A DNA stretch of 64,000 nucleotides from Cyanoderma ruficeps (GCA_008694505.1 VZDJ01007748.1:32746-96745); one strand, 5' to 3'. Counted from the stretch's first letter, positions 40,221 through 53,299 are shown. Notes: generated by a model not told the origin, from the sequence alone. Program-made: numbers and translations.

Positions 40221-43200
40221 AACATCGCTGTAGATGCAATGGTTGAAACCTTTGGGGTATCCAGAGTTTTTTCCTGTAAACCTGATGAGGTTGGGGAACT
40301 GTCTCTTTTCTGAGTTTCTCTCCCTGTTCTAAAGTCTGAGCATGCACATCAGCACCAGTGGAATGATTTCTGCTTGGAAATTATTTAGATTTTCCTGCTC
40401 ATCCTACACTCCATTAAGGGCTTTAATATAAGCTTGAAGAAGGCATTATTTTCCTGATTTAAAATGTGTTCATCTTGGCTTTTGTTAAGAATAAATGTGT
40501 ATGGAAATGGATTAATTTCACCTCCATCATCATCAGCAAGCAGCTGCCATGTACAAAATCTGATTGATAGGCTGGGGTAGGTAGGTTTGAAAGAAAGATC
40601 TGGCACTTGAGTTGGGAGGAGTGCACCAAGCATTTGCGTGATTCTTCACAGTAAACCTGTGCAATGTTACCACTAAATGCTTCTGTGGAGAGCAGAGGGA
40701 AAGAGAATTCAATCTTGTACCAATTTCCTTCTTTCAGTATATAGTGCTACATAATGAGATGAAGAAAAATGAGGTTGTGTGTGACTGCTGAGCCAAGACT
40801 AGAGAAATTGCTGTCTGATGTTTAAGAAAGGTAAAATTCCCAAAATCCTCAGTGTAAGTGTGCACCCTATAGCAATTGGAGGGTCAACTTCACCTGTACC
40901 AGTGCAAGTTTTATGAAAAATGGGACAAAGGCAGTTGTATGACCTTCATGTCTTCAGGTGTATTTTTCATTATTTTCTTTTTTTTTTTCTCTGTGGATGC
41001 CAGACATTTCTCACTCAGAATTACTCCATTTTCCTTCTTAAAGATCTCCCCCCAAGAGCAGAACTCCTCACCCAAGCCATTTTTCTTTTCTCACCAGTCA
41101 GTGGATCAATAGCAATTAATTTTTCAAAGGTCAAGTGGCAGAATTCTGTTCCTGCTTCAGCCAGCTTTGCATTTATTCCTGTTGTGTTCATAACAGTTTG
41201 CAGTTGGTCCAGGTCAGGGCTATTGGATGCTTTGACAAACAGTTCAAGCCATAGAAGGTCCAGTTTAGCTGTAGCTTGAGCAGGAGTTGCAACATCACTG
41301 TAAGGGTGTGAACTTCGTTAAAATACCGAAATCGAGTTTAGCCTTTCCCATTTGAGTGGTGTTCACAGTATAAAACAATCAGCTGCAATAACCAAGCAGA
41401 GAGAAGCGAGTGCCATTTTCTCACATATCACTCTTTTCCTTTCTATTTTTAACTGGACAGTCTTAAATGCAATCTTTTATCTTAATAATAATTTAAGAAG
41501 GCGAGCCTCTAGCCTGCACAATCAGTAAGAGCTAGGAGAGTAGTTTTACCGCTTACAGGTTTTATTCTCTTCATCTGTGCCTCACACTTAAGGCTACTAA
41601 ATTGTAACTACCCAGGTTCTTTGGATCAGTGAGCAAATACCATCACTGAGGTGGGATATTAAAGGGAATTTTGAAGAGGGATCATAGGTTGCCAGCTGTG
41701 CTTCTGTCTCTTGGTATCTGTACTGGTTCGTGTAATAGGAAATGAGGTGAATCAGATTTACTTTACATCAACAGCTCAAAATATGCTATGCTAGAACTCT
41801 GATTTCATGAAAAATAATGGTTTTCTAATGGTTTCAGCTAAAATCTCATTAAAAGAATATGAAAAGCTGCTATCCTTCAGTTTTCTACTTACTTCCTCTC
41901 CATTAGTAGTGGTGATGTATGGGATCTTGCAGAAAGTAATTATGGATACCCAGCCCCTTAAATAGAAACTGTCTAGTTATTATCTGGACCAAAGTGTGGG
42001 TCATCTGCTCTTTCATAAAACAGAGAGCATTAAAGCTGTCAGACAGCATCCTCAAAGCAAAAATACTAATTGAGAAAGACGCAAATATTCTTAAACCAGA
42101 GCATCACTATCAATTACTAAGTAAAGTAGTCAGACTAGTCATTATCCAAAACTGCACTGGAGAGTAAACTTTAAGAAGATTTCTGCCAGTGTATGGAATT
42201 CTTTCATGAGAGTTTTCTTTCCTGGCTTCACTCTCTATCCCTTTGCTTTCACTCGTTCATTAGAGTCCTAATGAAGTAGTAACAATTCTAAGTTTCTTTG
42301 TACTGAAACTGATGAAGACATTTTAACTTCTTTAAAATAGGTTTTAACTTCTGTGGTTTATTTGCTTATCTGATGTCTGACAGACTATCTAAAGTCAGAG
42401 GCCATCATGTCAAGACCCTTGAGGAGAGTGATTGCACTGTAGCCATTTTCTGTTATTTTGCAAAAAGTCAATAAGTCTTTAATAGATTGAAGACATTCCT
42501 CAGAACAAAACTGGGTACTCTGAATAGACAATTTGTAAAATATTCTGTCAGACAGATATATGATTCTGTCAGTCTAAGGCATTTTTCTGATGCTGAGGAT
42601 TAGGTAGCTCTCAGAAAAAGCAATATGATTCACTCTGGATTTTTTTCTCTGTGTATGAGTATAGAATATTTATTTTTGTGTGTGTGTGTTAGTGAGAGAA
42701 GTGTAATGAGAAGCTGGAAGATGGTGTGAGATGTTCATGATGCTCACTCACACACAGGGATAGAAGTGGTGATGTCAGTCAGTGGCATTTTTGTGAAGTG
42801 TTATTGTATGCCCTGTATGCTTGCTCCACACAGAAAGATGTGATATTTCTAGAAAGGAACTACATATTTTGCTCAGATTTAACCACATTTTTTACTGGAT
42901 ACAAGGATTTTTTTTTTCTTTTTCTTTTCTTTTTTNNNTTTTTTTTTTTTAACACTAGATTTGCCCCTAAACAAAGTTCTATTGTGCAGGCTCATATAGT
43001 AGCCTATAGTTTCCATGAGATTCTTTGGTCTAAAGGGGAGTTTTAGTACATTAAACCTAAATATACACTAAAAATTCAGATGCAAAGGCAACAGGATACT
43101 AAAAAGTGTTACTGTCTCTGACTCTGCAGTTTGACTGTGCCATGGGAGACACCAGGAACTGAAATCTCTGCTCGCCAACACAGTGATGGATGGCCTTGCA

Positions 43201-43969
43201 AAGCTTTCCTGACAGTGGCAGGACAGACCATCAGCAAAGAGCCACACAAAGCAGTTACAGGAAAAAATATTTTAAATTGGATTCAATGTAGATGCAATGG
43301 GAGTGTGAAAAGAACAATCCTGACCGCACTTATAGAGGGAGGGGTTGTTACTACTGAAGAATGAAACCTTGGAAATGCAACATCTGCTGGCACAAAATGA
43401 CTGCCTGCAAAAAACATTTAAAAAAATGAATTAATTAGAAATTATGAGGAGAGGGAGAATAAAATAATGCTGCTATTTCATGTACTACATACCAACATCT
43501 CGGGTACTACAAGCCACTCAATTCTTTCCTGTTGCCCTGAGCTTTCTGTCTTTTTGTCTTAGTGAAGAACTTTCTCACACAGCTTCATCTAAACAATGTC
43601 TATTTTCAGAATGTTTACATACTTCTCCTCTGAGAGAAGAAATGATTGATGGTGATGTCCACCATCCAGGTTCAGAGGTGGCGTTCTGTGCAGCCAATCC
43701 TTGACCTTTGTACAAAAATGGATATAATGGAGTCAGATTTTGAAATTTAAAAGAGTTGTTCCTTCATCTGGTATGGTGTGAGCTTCATCTCAGTGTTCTT
43801 GAAATTGGGACACACCCAGCCTCGACAAGCCACACTTTCCCACCTCAAAAGGGATATGTTTTAACAGAAAAAGATTGTGATAATGGCAGCAATTAAGATC
43901 AGAAATATAGAGCTGTTGAATGGACTAGGACTATCCAGCCTGGCAAAGATGACAGAAAATCAACAACTT
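40221..43969. other. Non-coding DNA
   Basis: No gene is recognised. It contains a (GT)n run at about 42,676-42,689 and a T-rich tract broken by NNN at 42,936-42,938. A plus-strand frame at 43,131-43,364 has no recognisable domain. Confidence 0.5.
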
Positions 43970-44285
43970 TTACAAGGGACTGCCCTGACCTTCTCTCCAG
44001 AGAGGAGAGAACTCTGGAGGGAAGCTTGAAAGCTGAGCCTGGGAGAAAGGGAAGGAGAGATGGTTTAGTGTTTGCTTTTCACTGTCAAAATCTGTAGTTT
44101 TTGGCAGTAAATTAAACTAATGCTTCTCAACCTAAGTCAGCTGGGCTCATAACAGTAACAGGTCAACTATCTCCCTGTTTTTACTATGATGCATGAGCTT
44201 TATAATCTGGTTTTAGCCTGTATTTTTTGCCCATGTCCCATTGAGCATGGGTTGTCTGGCCATTAGCCAAAGCTGACACACCACA
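43970..44285 (+). mobile_element. Old degraded LTR, ERVK-type
   Basis: Its 3' half follows a common avian class II LTR: TTTGGCAGTAAATTAAACTAA, then a GTAACAGGTCAACTATCTCCC block, a 'catgagctttataatctgg' like segment, and the end GACACACCACA at 44,285. Many substitutions relative to the family mean it is old. The 5' limit is not clear and no target duplication was found. Confidence 0.6.
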
Positions 44286-47200
44286 GGTGCTTCTGCATCT
44301 CTTGAATCAGCACCCGTTAAGAAGTCAAAGCATTATGGAGAAAAAAGTGAAGATATATCTCTATTATACTGTCTACTATACATCTACTGTCAGGGTTGAC
44401 AGTTGCTCCACTGGGTCTTGTACTCTTAAAATCAATTATGTTCACAGAAAACAGTTTTGTAACTGCATATCCTGAAACTTTCTGGGAGAGGTTTGTCAGT
44501 AAGCAATGGGATGGATTTCACTCACAAAATGTTTTCAAAATAGTTTGAAAGTTCATCTCTGTTTGGTAAAATCCCCTGAAAATAAAAATCAGTTCCTTTA
44601 CTTTTTCAATACTTAAAATGTAGGGGGTTTTATGCTCCATCAAGCTTCTCCAGTAACTGGCACAATTTGCCAAATAAAATATTCAGAATAGATTTTCAGG
44701 TGGGCTATCAAATAAAATAATTATCCTCCATAATATTAGGATTATAAAAATATTATTATCTTTATATATTATTCATAATGAATAACAAATTCAAGCCTCC
44801 CTTCAGAACAGAGGAATTAATTCTACATTCATCATCATGTAAATGAAGCAAAGTAATGTGGCTTAGTTGTTTTTTCTCAAATATATGTTTTAAGAGGTCT
44901 TGGATAAAAAAATGTTGAAACATTTATCCTTTAATTATAAAAACTAAACCACAAAGAGAAATGCATGACTAATTTTACAGACTTGCATTAATTTTAAATA
45001 ATTTGTGTGGGAACTGATAGCCTTGGCAAACAGCTAATAAAATCAGTGGGACCCATCTTGTACATTGCTATTTGCATCTACCTGGACACATGGAATTATT
45101 ATTCTTTTCTTAGTGGATTTCTCTTCTGGCAGGATTAAGGCTGGGACAATCTCACTGAAAATATTTAACTTGAAGTCTTCCTCAATTTCAGGTAGCATGA
45201 CTGAGGTTTCCATGGATTGGTCCATTTATTTTAAGCAGAAAAGTAATTTGTTGCTTCAAGCTTAAAATATTAGCTTCTTTTTAAATTTTTTTTCCCTATT
45301 TCATGGCTTTCCAAAACTATGCAGCACCATTAGGCTCAGCTTGGGAAGCCACTGAGGTGATTTGGTTTGCAAGTGCTCTTTTAGAGTTAAAATTGTCCCC
45401 AAAATAAATTTCACCCCTATAACTGACAAGTACTTCGATTAAAGCTTCACACATAGATATTAGGTTTTAAGAAAGGCCGTGAATGACTGATGCCACTTTC
45501 CAGCGGAAACTCTAATGGAGCTACTTCAAAGGAATGTACTTGTTTCACTGTGATTTTTTGGAGAAAATGGGATTTTATTTTAGTATTGGCTCTCTTTTTG
45601 TGCTATATACAAAGATAGTATCTATGGCAGCTGCTGTCTGATACTTAAAAGAGGAGGGAAGAACCCAGAAGAAGAGGTATCTATTAACGTCTCTTGTTAG
45701 CAGATCAAAGGGGTTTGTGAACCAAAAATAATTAATTTCTACATCAACCATATTTGTTGCATTCTTTTCACATATCCGTAATATATGAAATTGGCTCCAC
45801 AGTTCTGCATGTGGCATAGGTGACCTCATTCTAATCAGCAGCTTTATATAATGGGTGTATTAATTTTTCAAGAGTAGCCAAGAGGAGCAGATCTTCAGCT
45901 TGCATGAGAGATTTCCCTTTGCAAGATGTGTTGCAGAGCCCTGGGACACAGTCAATTGTGACAGTGGATGACATCCACTGCCATTACAGTCATTACAGAT
46001 CCACTGACATCACAGTCACGAAAGATACACTACCCCTACGTGGTCCTCAGGGAAGTCTAAGAGAAACTTGGGAGAGTTTCACTGCACACTCAAGAAAGCA
46101 TTAATTAGTTCTCTTAGGTGCTTATTTTCTTGTAATTTTAGCTTTCCCCTATTGTTTTAAGTATGGGGAGTTTAGCTGTATGATTCATTTTTCACAGTTG
46201 AAAAGGATTACAGGACAGAGTACCAAAGAGATGTTTTAGCTCAGTTTCCCTCCACATCTTGCCAGAAGGCTGGTGTCTGAGACTGGTCTCACATTTCCTG
46301 TTTCTCTGCCATGACCGCCAGGAAGCTCCCTCCAGAAAACACAACCTATGACCAACACACAAATGTGTAAATACAGGCCAGTCTCCTTGGATATGTATTG
46401 ATACTTAGTGTAGGCTGAGTTAAAGTCAAAATGTCTTGAATATAAAAGGATTAATATTAAAAGATTAATATTAAAAAATACACAGCTTCTGCTCTTTTTA
46501 TTTTTGCAATAGCTGAAGTGAATTTCCTATAAGGTCAAAGTTCTGTACCAGAGTAGTATCTAGAGGGTAAAGTAATGGGCCAGAGCATGTGTCAGATAAC
46601 ATGAACTTAAATGGGGAAAAAAACAAACAAACACAAACCTAAGAAGCCCCACTGAGGCCTTCCCAGAACTATTCCTCAGGGTATGTGTCATAATCTTCTG
46701 CACACGCTTGTGTTCAACCAGTATAATTTTGAGGCTTGTCTTTTTTTGGTGGATTATTAATATAAGTAAAAATCCTAATAAAATTTACATAATTAAAATG
46801 TTAAAGTTGTGAGGAGCTGCAATCAAAAATTGCAGTCAACGACAAAAAGACATTTGTTTGAGACTCAGATATGTTAAGATACCTGTACTTTGAAAGACAA
46901 ACAACAGTGGAATTTCATAGGATCTTGGAGCCTTCTGTTAGATCATAGACAAGTCCAAAGCAGACACTGCTCCAAACTACTGCCAGATTAGAGAGCACAA
47001 AAGTAACTCAAATATTCATGTAATCACAATGTCTAACAGAGTGGATTTTTCAGCCAGGTTAGGTCACTAAGCTTTGTGTTCAGTGCATGAGAATAACTGA
47101 AGTGTCTCAGAGGAATCAGTCATGAGCTGACCCCTCAGGTTTTAACTGGAGTTCACCTCCAATTCCAGTGGTACAAAAGACCAGCAGGGTTTTTTATTGC

Positions 47201-47452
47201 TATGTTGTGTTGCTTTTTTATTGAGAAAAACTTTATGAAAGGCCTGAAATGTTTTGAAATTAGGACTCTCCAGTGTTAGTGGAATTTGGACATCTATGTG
47301 CTTTGATAATATTACTGAAGTTGTCTTATAGTCAGAACATTTTCAGCACCAAAACCTTGATCTCAGATTAAAATGACTGTGTTGAAACATGGAATGCCTT
47401 GAATTAGACATTCAGCATCAAAAAATGTTAAACGTATTTCTCATTTTCAAAG
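44286..47452. other. AT-rich non-coding DNA
   Basis: No gene is firmly recognised. A minus-strand frame at 45,043-45,225 has an exon-like composition and a GT donor-like site, but no strong acceptor (see findings). TCTGT at 47,453-47,457 is the target duplication of the next LTR. Confidence 0.45.
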
Positions 47453-47457
47453 TCTGT

Positions 47458-48148
47458 TGTCCTGGGTTATAATGTCTATTCAATTTCATCTGCTGAAAAA
47501 AACAGTTGGGGGCGGGTGCCTTTTGATAATGGCCCAATGGTCAATATCAGGTAGAGCATTGTTCTTATCTTTCTTCATAATGGGCCATTACCACTCTTCC
47601 CAAGCCGTCTCCCTTTCCCAACACATACCCACATCCTATCATACCTATTGTGAGATGCTCCACCCAGTGGGAGGAGCCAGCCATTCTTACCTGGATAAAG
47701 CTGGAACTTTAAACCAGAACAGTGTCTTGCTTCATCCGATTACCGGAGGAAGGCTGGACCCTTCTCACCATCTCAGGACCCTTTCTTTTCTGCTACTGGA
47801 TCATTTCTGCCTCAGCGGAGCCGTACCTGCCATTCCAGGAGGACTCACTTTTGGACTGTTTCCGACACCCTGACTAACAAGGTTGTAGCTTTGACCCTGT
47901 CAGGGCTTTCCAAAATTGTTGTTTGTTTGTTTGCTGGTTTGGTGGGGTGGTTTTGTTTTTTTTTTCTTTTCTACCACATTTGTATTCTTATATTCTTAGT
48001 AAAAAGCTGTTATTCCTACTCCCAAATCTTTGCCTGAGAGCCATTAATTGCAAAATTAGAACTTGGTGGGAGGTGAGGGGTTTACATCCTCTATTCTAAG
48101 GGGAAGCCCAGTTTCCCTGGCAGATACCTGTCTCTCTAAACCAAGACA
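47458..48148 (+). mobile_element. Solo LTR, TGTCCTGGG family, copy 1
   Basis: It starts TGTCCTGGGTTATAATG and ends AACCAAGACA, 691 bp, with a perfect 5-bp duplication TCTGT at 47,453-47,457 and 48,149-48,153. It contains an AGTAAAAAGCTGTTATTCC block near the U5 end. A nearly identical copy lies at 57.8 kb. The 138-codon plus frame inside it recurs in the second copy only as part of the LTR and is not taken as a gene. Confidence 0.93.
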
Positions 48149-48153
48149 TCTGT

Positions 48154-48335
48154 TCAGGACATCCCAAAAGTTGAAGTGTGTCCAGAACTTGACTGCTTTA
48201 ATGAAATTACAAACATAGCAGCATTTATGTATCTCTAATATTCTAGCACATGAGTGAGTTTCAGTTCTTAATGTTTGTCACCAGACATCTCTTGTGCAGG
48301 TAGAAAACTGCATTTTCATAGATGGTGAACTCAGG
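48154..48335. other. Spacer between two LTR insertions
   Basis: About 180 bp of unassigned sequence. The last six bases before the provirus are CTCAGG, the expected left target duplication of the provirus. The right side does not match. Confidence 0.4.
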
Positions 48336-48977
48336 TGTGGTGGTCCGTTGTATTTCCCTAGCTCAGCCAGCCCTGACACCACTGCAAACCTGGGGCTCTT
48401 TGCAGCCGGGAAGCGCAAGCGACACGATGGTGAGAGGAAGAAAGGAGGGACTCTCTGGAGGCTTGAGCAAACTCAGGTTTATTGGGTTCAGGACAAATCC
48501 CTCACCTCGAGACTGGTGCCTCAGGAGCAACCCCGAGTCTGAGGGGGGAGACGGTTTTATACAGTAGGTGGTAACTCAGGGTGGGTAGAAATATAACCAA
48601 TAGGGTACAACTGGGAGTGGCTTCCAACATAGCATAAACTAACGTACACCAATAACATGGAGACAGGAGGGGGAAGATTGCCCCAGCCAGTCACCAAAGG
48701 TCTCTCCTCGAAGCTTCTGGACTTGGGGGACAGGTCTTGGGTTGACTGGCAGGGAGGGAAAGTCTCTTAACACCTGATAGACAGTCCACCAAGGTGGGAA
48801 AGGTAAACCAATCAGGGACTGTAGCTGGGGAACGCTGGGGGAAAAGCTCACAGCTTGTAGCACCTTAGGGTTACAAACTGAACTGGGGTGCAGCAAACTG
48901 AACAAAGGAGCAAAAAGAAGCCATTTTGTACAACCCATAGATTTGCAGCAGACTTATTTACAAAGCACACCACCACA
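48336..48977 (-). mobile_element. 3' LTR of the provirus
   Basis: A 642-bp LTR with terminal TGTGGTGGT and ACCACCACA. On the minus strand the TATA box TATAAAA is at 48,555-48,561 and AATAAA at 48,478-48,483, giving a short R region between them. A 14-base polypurine tract directly precedes U3. It is about three quarters identical by eye to the right-hand LTR. Confidence 0.92.
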
Positions 48978-48991
48978 TCTCCCCATTTTTT
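48978..48991 (-). promoter_or_regulatory. Polypurine tract
   Basis: On the minus strand AAAAAATGGGGAGA abuts the U3 start TGTGGTGG. This is the usual position and composition of the plus-strand primer for retroviral reverse transcription. Confidence 0.9.
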
Positions 48992-49084
48992 ATTTTTTAA
49001 AATGAACATAACTATGGCTGTGGGGCAAGATATTCCAATTCTGGATATAAGTCCTCGAACCATTGTTCCTCAGGGTCTTCATCT

Positions 49085-49650
49085 TCAGTCACTCCAAGAT
49101 CTTCCATCTGGATTTCTTCCTGAGCAGAAGGCTCCACATGGTTGACATTTGAGGTGGGTAGTGGTGCTCAAAATCACTTTATACAAGAGTCTTTTAATAA
49201 GTCCGAATGCAATCAAAATGATCAAAAGAAAAAACAAAATCAGACGTCCAGTTTTTATAATTGACCCATTCCAGCTCAAAACTCATAAGTTTCCAAAGAG
49301 CAGGTTGAACCCATCTCCAGTCTCTTTTTTTATGTTGCTGACCATATCTCTGATCTTTGTAATGGATCAGTGGATGTCCTCAGCCTCGGATGATAAGTTA
49401 AAGCAGCACAGACTCTTGAACTCCCCACAGGAGTGTTGATGTAATAGCAAAAGGTAATCAATGGCTGCCCTATTTTGGAGGGTCATCTAGCCTGTGACTT
49501 CCTCGTCTGTCAGGAGGTCGGATGAAACATTGGAGGTTAAATTGGCTTGTTTAGCTACCCAGCACTCCAATCGACTTAGTTCACCCATAGCTTTTGCCAC
49601 TGAAATCCAGGGTAGGAAAACTGTTACAGCTGTAGTTTTTGCCCTGGACC
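49085..49650 (-). pseudogene. env TM subunit, broken
   Basis: Minus-strand envelope transmembrane region. A hydrophobic fusion-peptide-like stretch (AVTVFLPWISVAKA) is followed by LECWVAKQANLTS. A TAG stop at about 49,484-49,486 breaks the frame, after which the same frame resumes with a conserved [13 protein letters not shown] segment and a CX6CC motif (CGEFKSLCC). More stops follow before a membrane anchor (about 49,190-49,250) rich in Leu, Ile and Phe with a flanking Lys/Arg pair. The [13 protein letters not shown] plus CX6CC pattern is characteristic of alpharetrovirus-type TM proteins. It cannot encode a complete protein. Confidence 0.85.
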
Positions 49651-50726
49651 AATGGATAATTTCTGAATTACAATCCAGGTTGAGACTTGCCAGGTCTTTC
49701 TTTTGGACTGTTACATGTTTGGAAGAATTTTTTAACACCCAATCCATAATTTGAGTTTTGTTGGGTGTAAACAGCCCCAACTTGCCAATTGTGCATCGAC
49801 CTCTGGTCATACAAGAGGGGATGCCTGGGAATGCCCAGTCACTGCAGATCAAGAACACTCCTTTTGGAAGGGAAAGAGGTTTGTAATTTAGTGTGGATGC
49901 CATCTTTACGTGGGTGATCCTGTTGCACCACGCTCCGGCAGTATAAACATCCTTGATTTGATAAATAAGGGAAAAGTACTTTTCCTGGCCTTTGGGTGGG
50001 TTGTAATTAAAGTGTACACAAGTGTAAGCTTGGGACGAGCCCGGGAGTTCCAGCTCCTGTGGCTCTTCGGGTGCTTGGGGTAAACTGAACACCCATTCAT
50101 GCCAAAGGACCAGGGGTTTTCTTACGGGGAGGGGTAAAGCTTTGGGGGAACAGAACGATCTGGCAACACAGCTGGGCATACTGTTATAATTGTTCTTCAA
50201 CTGGAGGAGAGAGAGGGGAAACTCTTCCTCTTTGAAAGGGATCCCCACAAGGCAGGACAACATCGGGTTCAGGGCGTAGGCCGAAGACAGACAAACATGA
50301 TCTTGTCCCATGGCCTTGGCTAGGGTCTTCCATACATTTGCTTTTGGCTGAGGGACGATCCATGGGCTGGTCAGCTGCAGGAAACATAATCGGTGCCACT
50401 TGGATGACTAGGTCTGCGCCAGGAGCTCTCATCTTGAGCTGGATTTGGGAGTGCAACCTAAAAGACTTAAATTGAAACAAAGTTACAATGACAGCCACTC
50501 CGGTAGGGAGAAGGGAAAGAAAGACTCCTCTTCTTCTTGGAAGAGCCACTCGAGGAGAGTCAAAGGGAGAGGCTCTTCTCCAGGGTTGGTTTTTGTCTCC
50601 TTCCTTTTTCTCCTTCAGGAGGCCACTGACACCTGAGGCACCTGTTGTTCTGAGGTCCTGGGGACATAGGGTCTCACCCATTTGGAAGGGAGCCACCGCA
50701 AACTGGCGGAGCAGAGACACAGGCAT
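49651..50726 (-). pseudogene. env SU subunit, frameshifted
   Basis: Two overlapping frames make up the surface subunit. The upstream frame (50,184-50,726) carries a basic leader and a hydrophobic stretch (VFLSLLPTGVAVIVTLF) that would act as signal peptide. The downstream frame begins near 50,340 and continues as a 274-codon open frame to 49,487, rich in Cys with N-glycosylation sequons such as NKT and NSS. The shift between them is a single break near 50,330-50,350. The SU/TM cleavage region before the fusion peptide reads HWSRAKTT, with no clear RXXR furin site. Confidence 0.78.
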
Positions 50727-51450
50727 ACCCGCCCCCCCAGGTGATTAAATCATGAGGTCCCTCTGTCCTCAAGGTCTCAGGATCTTTGACGAGGACTTTC
50801 AACATCTTTCTAAGGGCTAGCTGACCGTTTCCTCTGAAATTCCTGGTCACTGGTGAGTTTAGGGACTCAAAAGAGCAATTTAAAAAATTCAAAGTGAACA
50901 AGGCCCTGGCTAACCTCACCGAGGGGGGTTCACTTTTAAGAACTTGCTGTGTTAGTGAAGGACTCTTTTTAGGTTTTGGTGAGTCCCCTCCACTATCGCT
51001 TGGTCCGTTGGGGAGTGGGGTATGCCTGTTTCATGTTCCACTCCCCATTGCTGCCGGAAGCTGCAGAACTCCTTGGACTTGTATGCAAGGCCATTGTCAG
51101 TTTTCACAGACCTAGGGATGCCCAGGAAGAAGAAAGCTTGGTTTAGATGTTTCATTGCATCGCTAGAATTCTCCCCTGTGTGGGCAAAGGCATAAATAGC
51201 ACCTGAGAATGTGTCCACTGAGACATGCACGTACTTTATTCTCCCAAACTGAGAAAAGTGTGTGACATCTCTCTGCCACACCTCACAGCTATTAAGTCCA
51301 TGGGGTTCACTCCCACATTCATGGTAGGGGGAGCATGTTTCTGGCAGCTGGGACAAGCAACCATGATTGCCTTGGCCTGTTCTCTGGTGAGGTGAAACCG
51401 CCAAACCAGACCTGGTGTGTTCTGATGGAACAGCTGGTGACTGATCTTCG
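50674..51450 (-). pseudogene. pol integrase, frameshifted
   Basis: The zinc domain is read in the frame ending 51,236: H-X3-H (HQLFH) then C-X2-C (CPSC), 23 residues apart. A frameshift at about 51,300 moves to the frame 50,952-51,404, which holds the catalytic core with D in WQRDVTHF, D in KTDNG and E in AIVEGTH; the last two are separated by exactly 35 residues, the D,D-35-E pattern. A stop follows LKRVLH. The C-terminal DNA-binding part, ending with ITWGGGYACVS, is in a third frame (50,674-50,919). All catalytic residues survive, but the protein is broken in two places. Confidence 0.85.
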
Positions 51451-51990
51451 TCTGCTCGAAAATACTCGGCAATGGGGCCATCTCAGCAGGGGCAGCGAGA
51501 GCATCAGCTCTTCTGTTTCCCTCTGCAATGAACCCTGGCAGATCTGTGTGTGACCTTGTGTGCATCACATAAAATGGTTGCTCCCAGTGGGAAATCAGCT
51601 TAACTAATTTCGAGAGCAATTCAAACAAGGCAGTGTTGGACACTTCCTGCAAAATAGATCTTTCTGCTCTGGATACTACTCCAGCTACATAAGCCGAACC
51701 TCTCACTAAATTGAAAGGTCCAGAGAACCTCTTGAAAGCTCTGACAACTGCAGCCAACTCAGTGATTTGAGGTGAACCTTCTACCTCAACAATGTCGGAT
51801 TCCTACTGCTGAGTTTGAGGATTCCTCCAAGCCATTACTGACTTGTGGGATCTTCCGGACACATCAATGAAAATTGTCAAAGCATCGAGGGGCTCTTTGC
51901 TCTGAACACTTCTTAACTCCAAATGGAATTGAGCGTCTTGATTGAAAATTTTGTGGGCAGGCCAATGTATTGAAATTTGGCTCAGTAGTT
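51440..51990 (-). pseudogene. pol RNase H domain, broken
   Basis: Minus-strand frame after RT, shifted at about 51,985. It holds a first Asp in TIFIDVSGRSHKS, a Glu in ITELAAVV and a final Asp in RRADALAA. The expected Asp of the T-D-S-x-Y-V type motif is absent: the sequence reads NLVRGSAYVAGVV, with Gly in its place. A TAG stop lies in frame between the first two motifs (after NPQTQQ). The domain is therefore both interrupted and missing one of four metal-binding residues. Confidence 0.78.
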
Positions 51991-53290
51991 ATCCAAAGCG
52001 AACTGCAGAGCTTCATTTTCCTGAAGCAGGTGTTCCAACATCGCTTTAGTAATTTGCCCCAAATTTAGCCTGATTGGTGTGTGAATGCATTCAAAGTCAC
52101 AACCAGCCAGTCCTCTAATGTGGATTCTGGCTTTCTGGATCAGGTCAGCCATCAGCTCTTGTGGCCGTGTCATCCTCTTTGATCTTTGGTGGCTGAGAAA
52201 GACCCAGTCTATGATTGAAAGAGGATCTTCTCCACCTCGGTCTTTCTTGAGAGTGGTGGCAATTTCCCTGTCCCACTGAAAAATCATCCTGTGGAGGTGT
52301 GGCAATTTTCCTAGGATGATAAACCGAAAAGGCAAGTCAGGCTTGCACCTGTTGGCCTGCCTGGTGGACATTACTACCTGTATTTTCTCAAGGGCTTTTT
52401 CTGCCTCTGGAGTGGGTGTCCTAGGGGAACTCAACCCCTCTCCTCCTTTCAATAAATTGAAAAGAGGGGCTAGGTCTTTAGTTGACAAACCTAGCCAAGG
52501 TCTCACCCAATTCAATGTCCCACACAGTTGATGAACATCTGCAAGAGTCTCAGTTTTGGTGTTGGTGGTCAATTTTTGCAGCACAATGGTCCGCTTACCA
52601 ATTTCCAGCCCTAGATACTTCCAAGGTGGCATCTTTTGAATCTTAGAGTCTTGCAGCTCGAACCCTGCAGCAACCACTGCAGTCACTGTAAGGTCAAGTG
52701 CGTGGGCCAACAGGTCGTTGTTTGGGGCATGCACGAGTGCATCATCCATGTAGTGATGGATTATGGCCTGGTGTGCGGCTGCGTGTACTGGAGTCAGAAG
52801 GGAAGATACGTACCACTGGCAGCTCACAGGACTGCATTTCATTCCTTGCGGAAGAACCCGCCAGTGATATCGCTTCCGAGGGGCTTCTCGGTTAATGGTG
52901 GGGACCGAGAAGGCAAAACGTGGGGAATTGTCTCGGTGTAGGGGAATTTGGGAAAAGCAATCTTTGATATCTATTACAGCCAGATTCCAATTTTGTGGGA
53001 GCATAGTTGGGGAAGGCATTCCTGGTTGAAGAGACCCCATATCTTCTATAACTTCATTAATTTTTCTGAGGTTGTGGAGAAGCTGCCACCTGTTTTTATC
53101 TGCTTTTTTGACAACACCGGGGAGTTCCTCAGTGAGGTTGTTTCCTTGATGTTGCCCTTTTTTAATTGCTCCTCCACAAGCTTATTGAGCATCTTCAATT
53201 TTTGTTTGGAAAGCGGCCACTGTTCCACCCATACTGGTTCATTTGTTTTCCAGTTCAGTTTCTGGGTGGAGCACTCCTCAGCAGCCGCTG
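51982..53290 (-). pseudogene. pol reverse transcriptase, frameshifted
   Basis: The N-terminal part ([14 protein letters not shown], then [15 protein letters not shown]) lies in the frame ending 53,046. A one-base shift at about 53,123 moves to the frame continuing to 51,982, whose long open stretch (352 codons from 53,040) has motif A (VIDIKDCF), motif B (LPQGMKCSP, with Cys where Asn is usual) and the catalytic YMDD at residues 97-100. The connection domain (IIDWVFLSHQ to GLAGCDFECIHTPI) follows. The catalytic aspartates are present. This is the longest open retroviral frame in the window. Confidence 0.9.
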
Positions 53291-53299
53291 CCCAAAAAT

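Noticed and set aside
47457..47873. 138-codon plus-strand frame, similar frame at 57,952-58,170
   Set aside because: Both are the same LTR sequence; similarity reflects element copies rather than a conserved gene.
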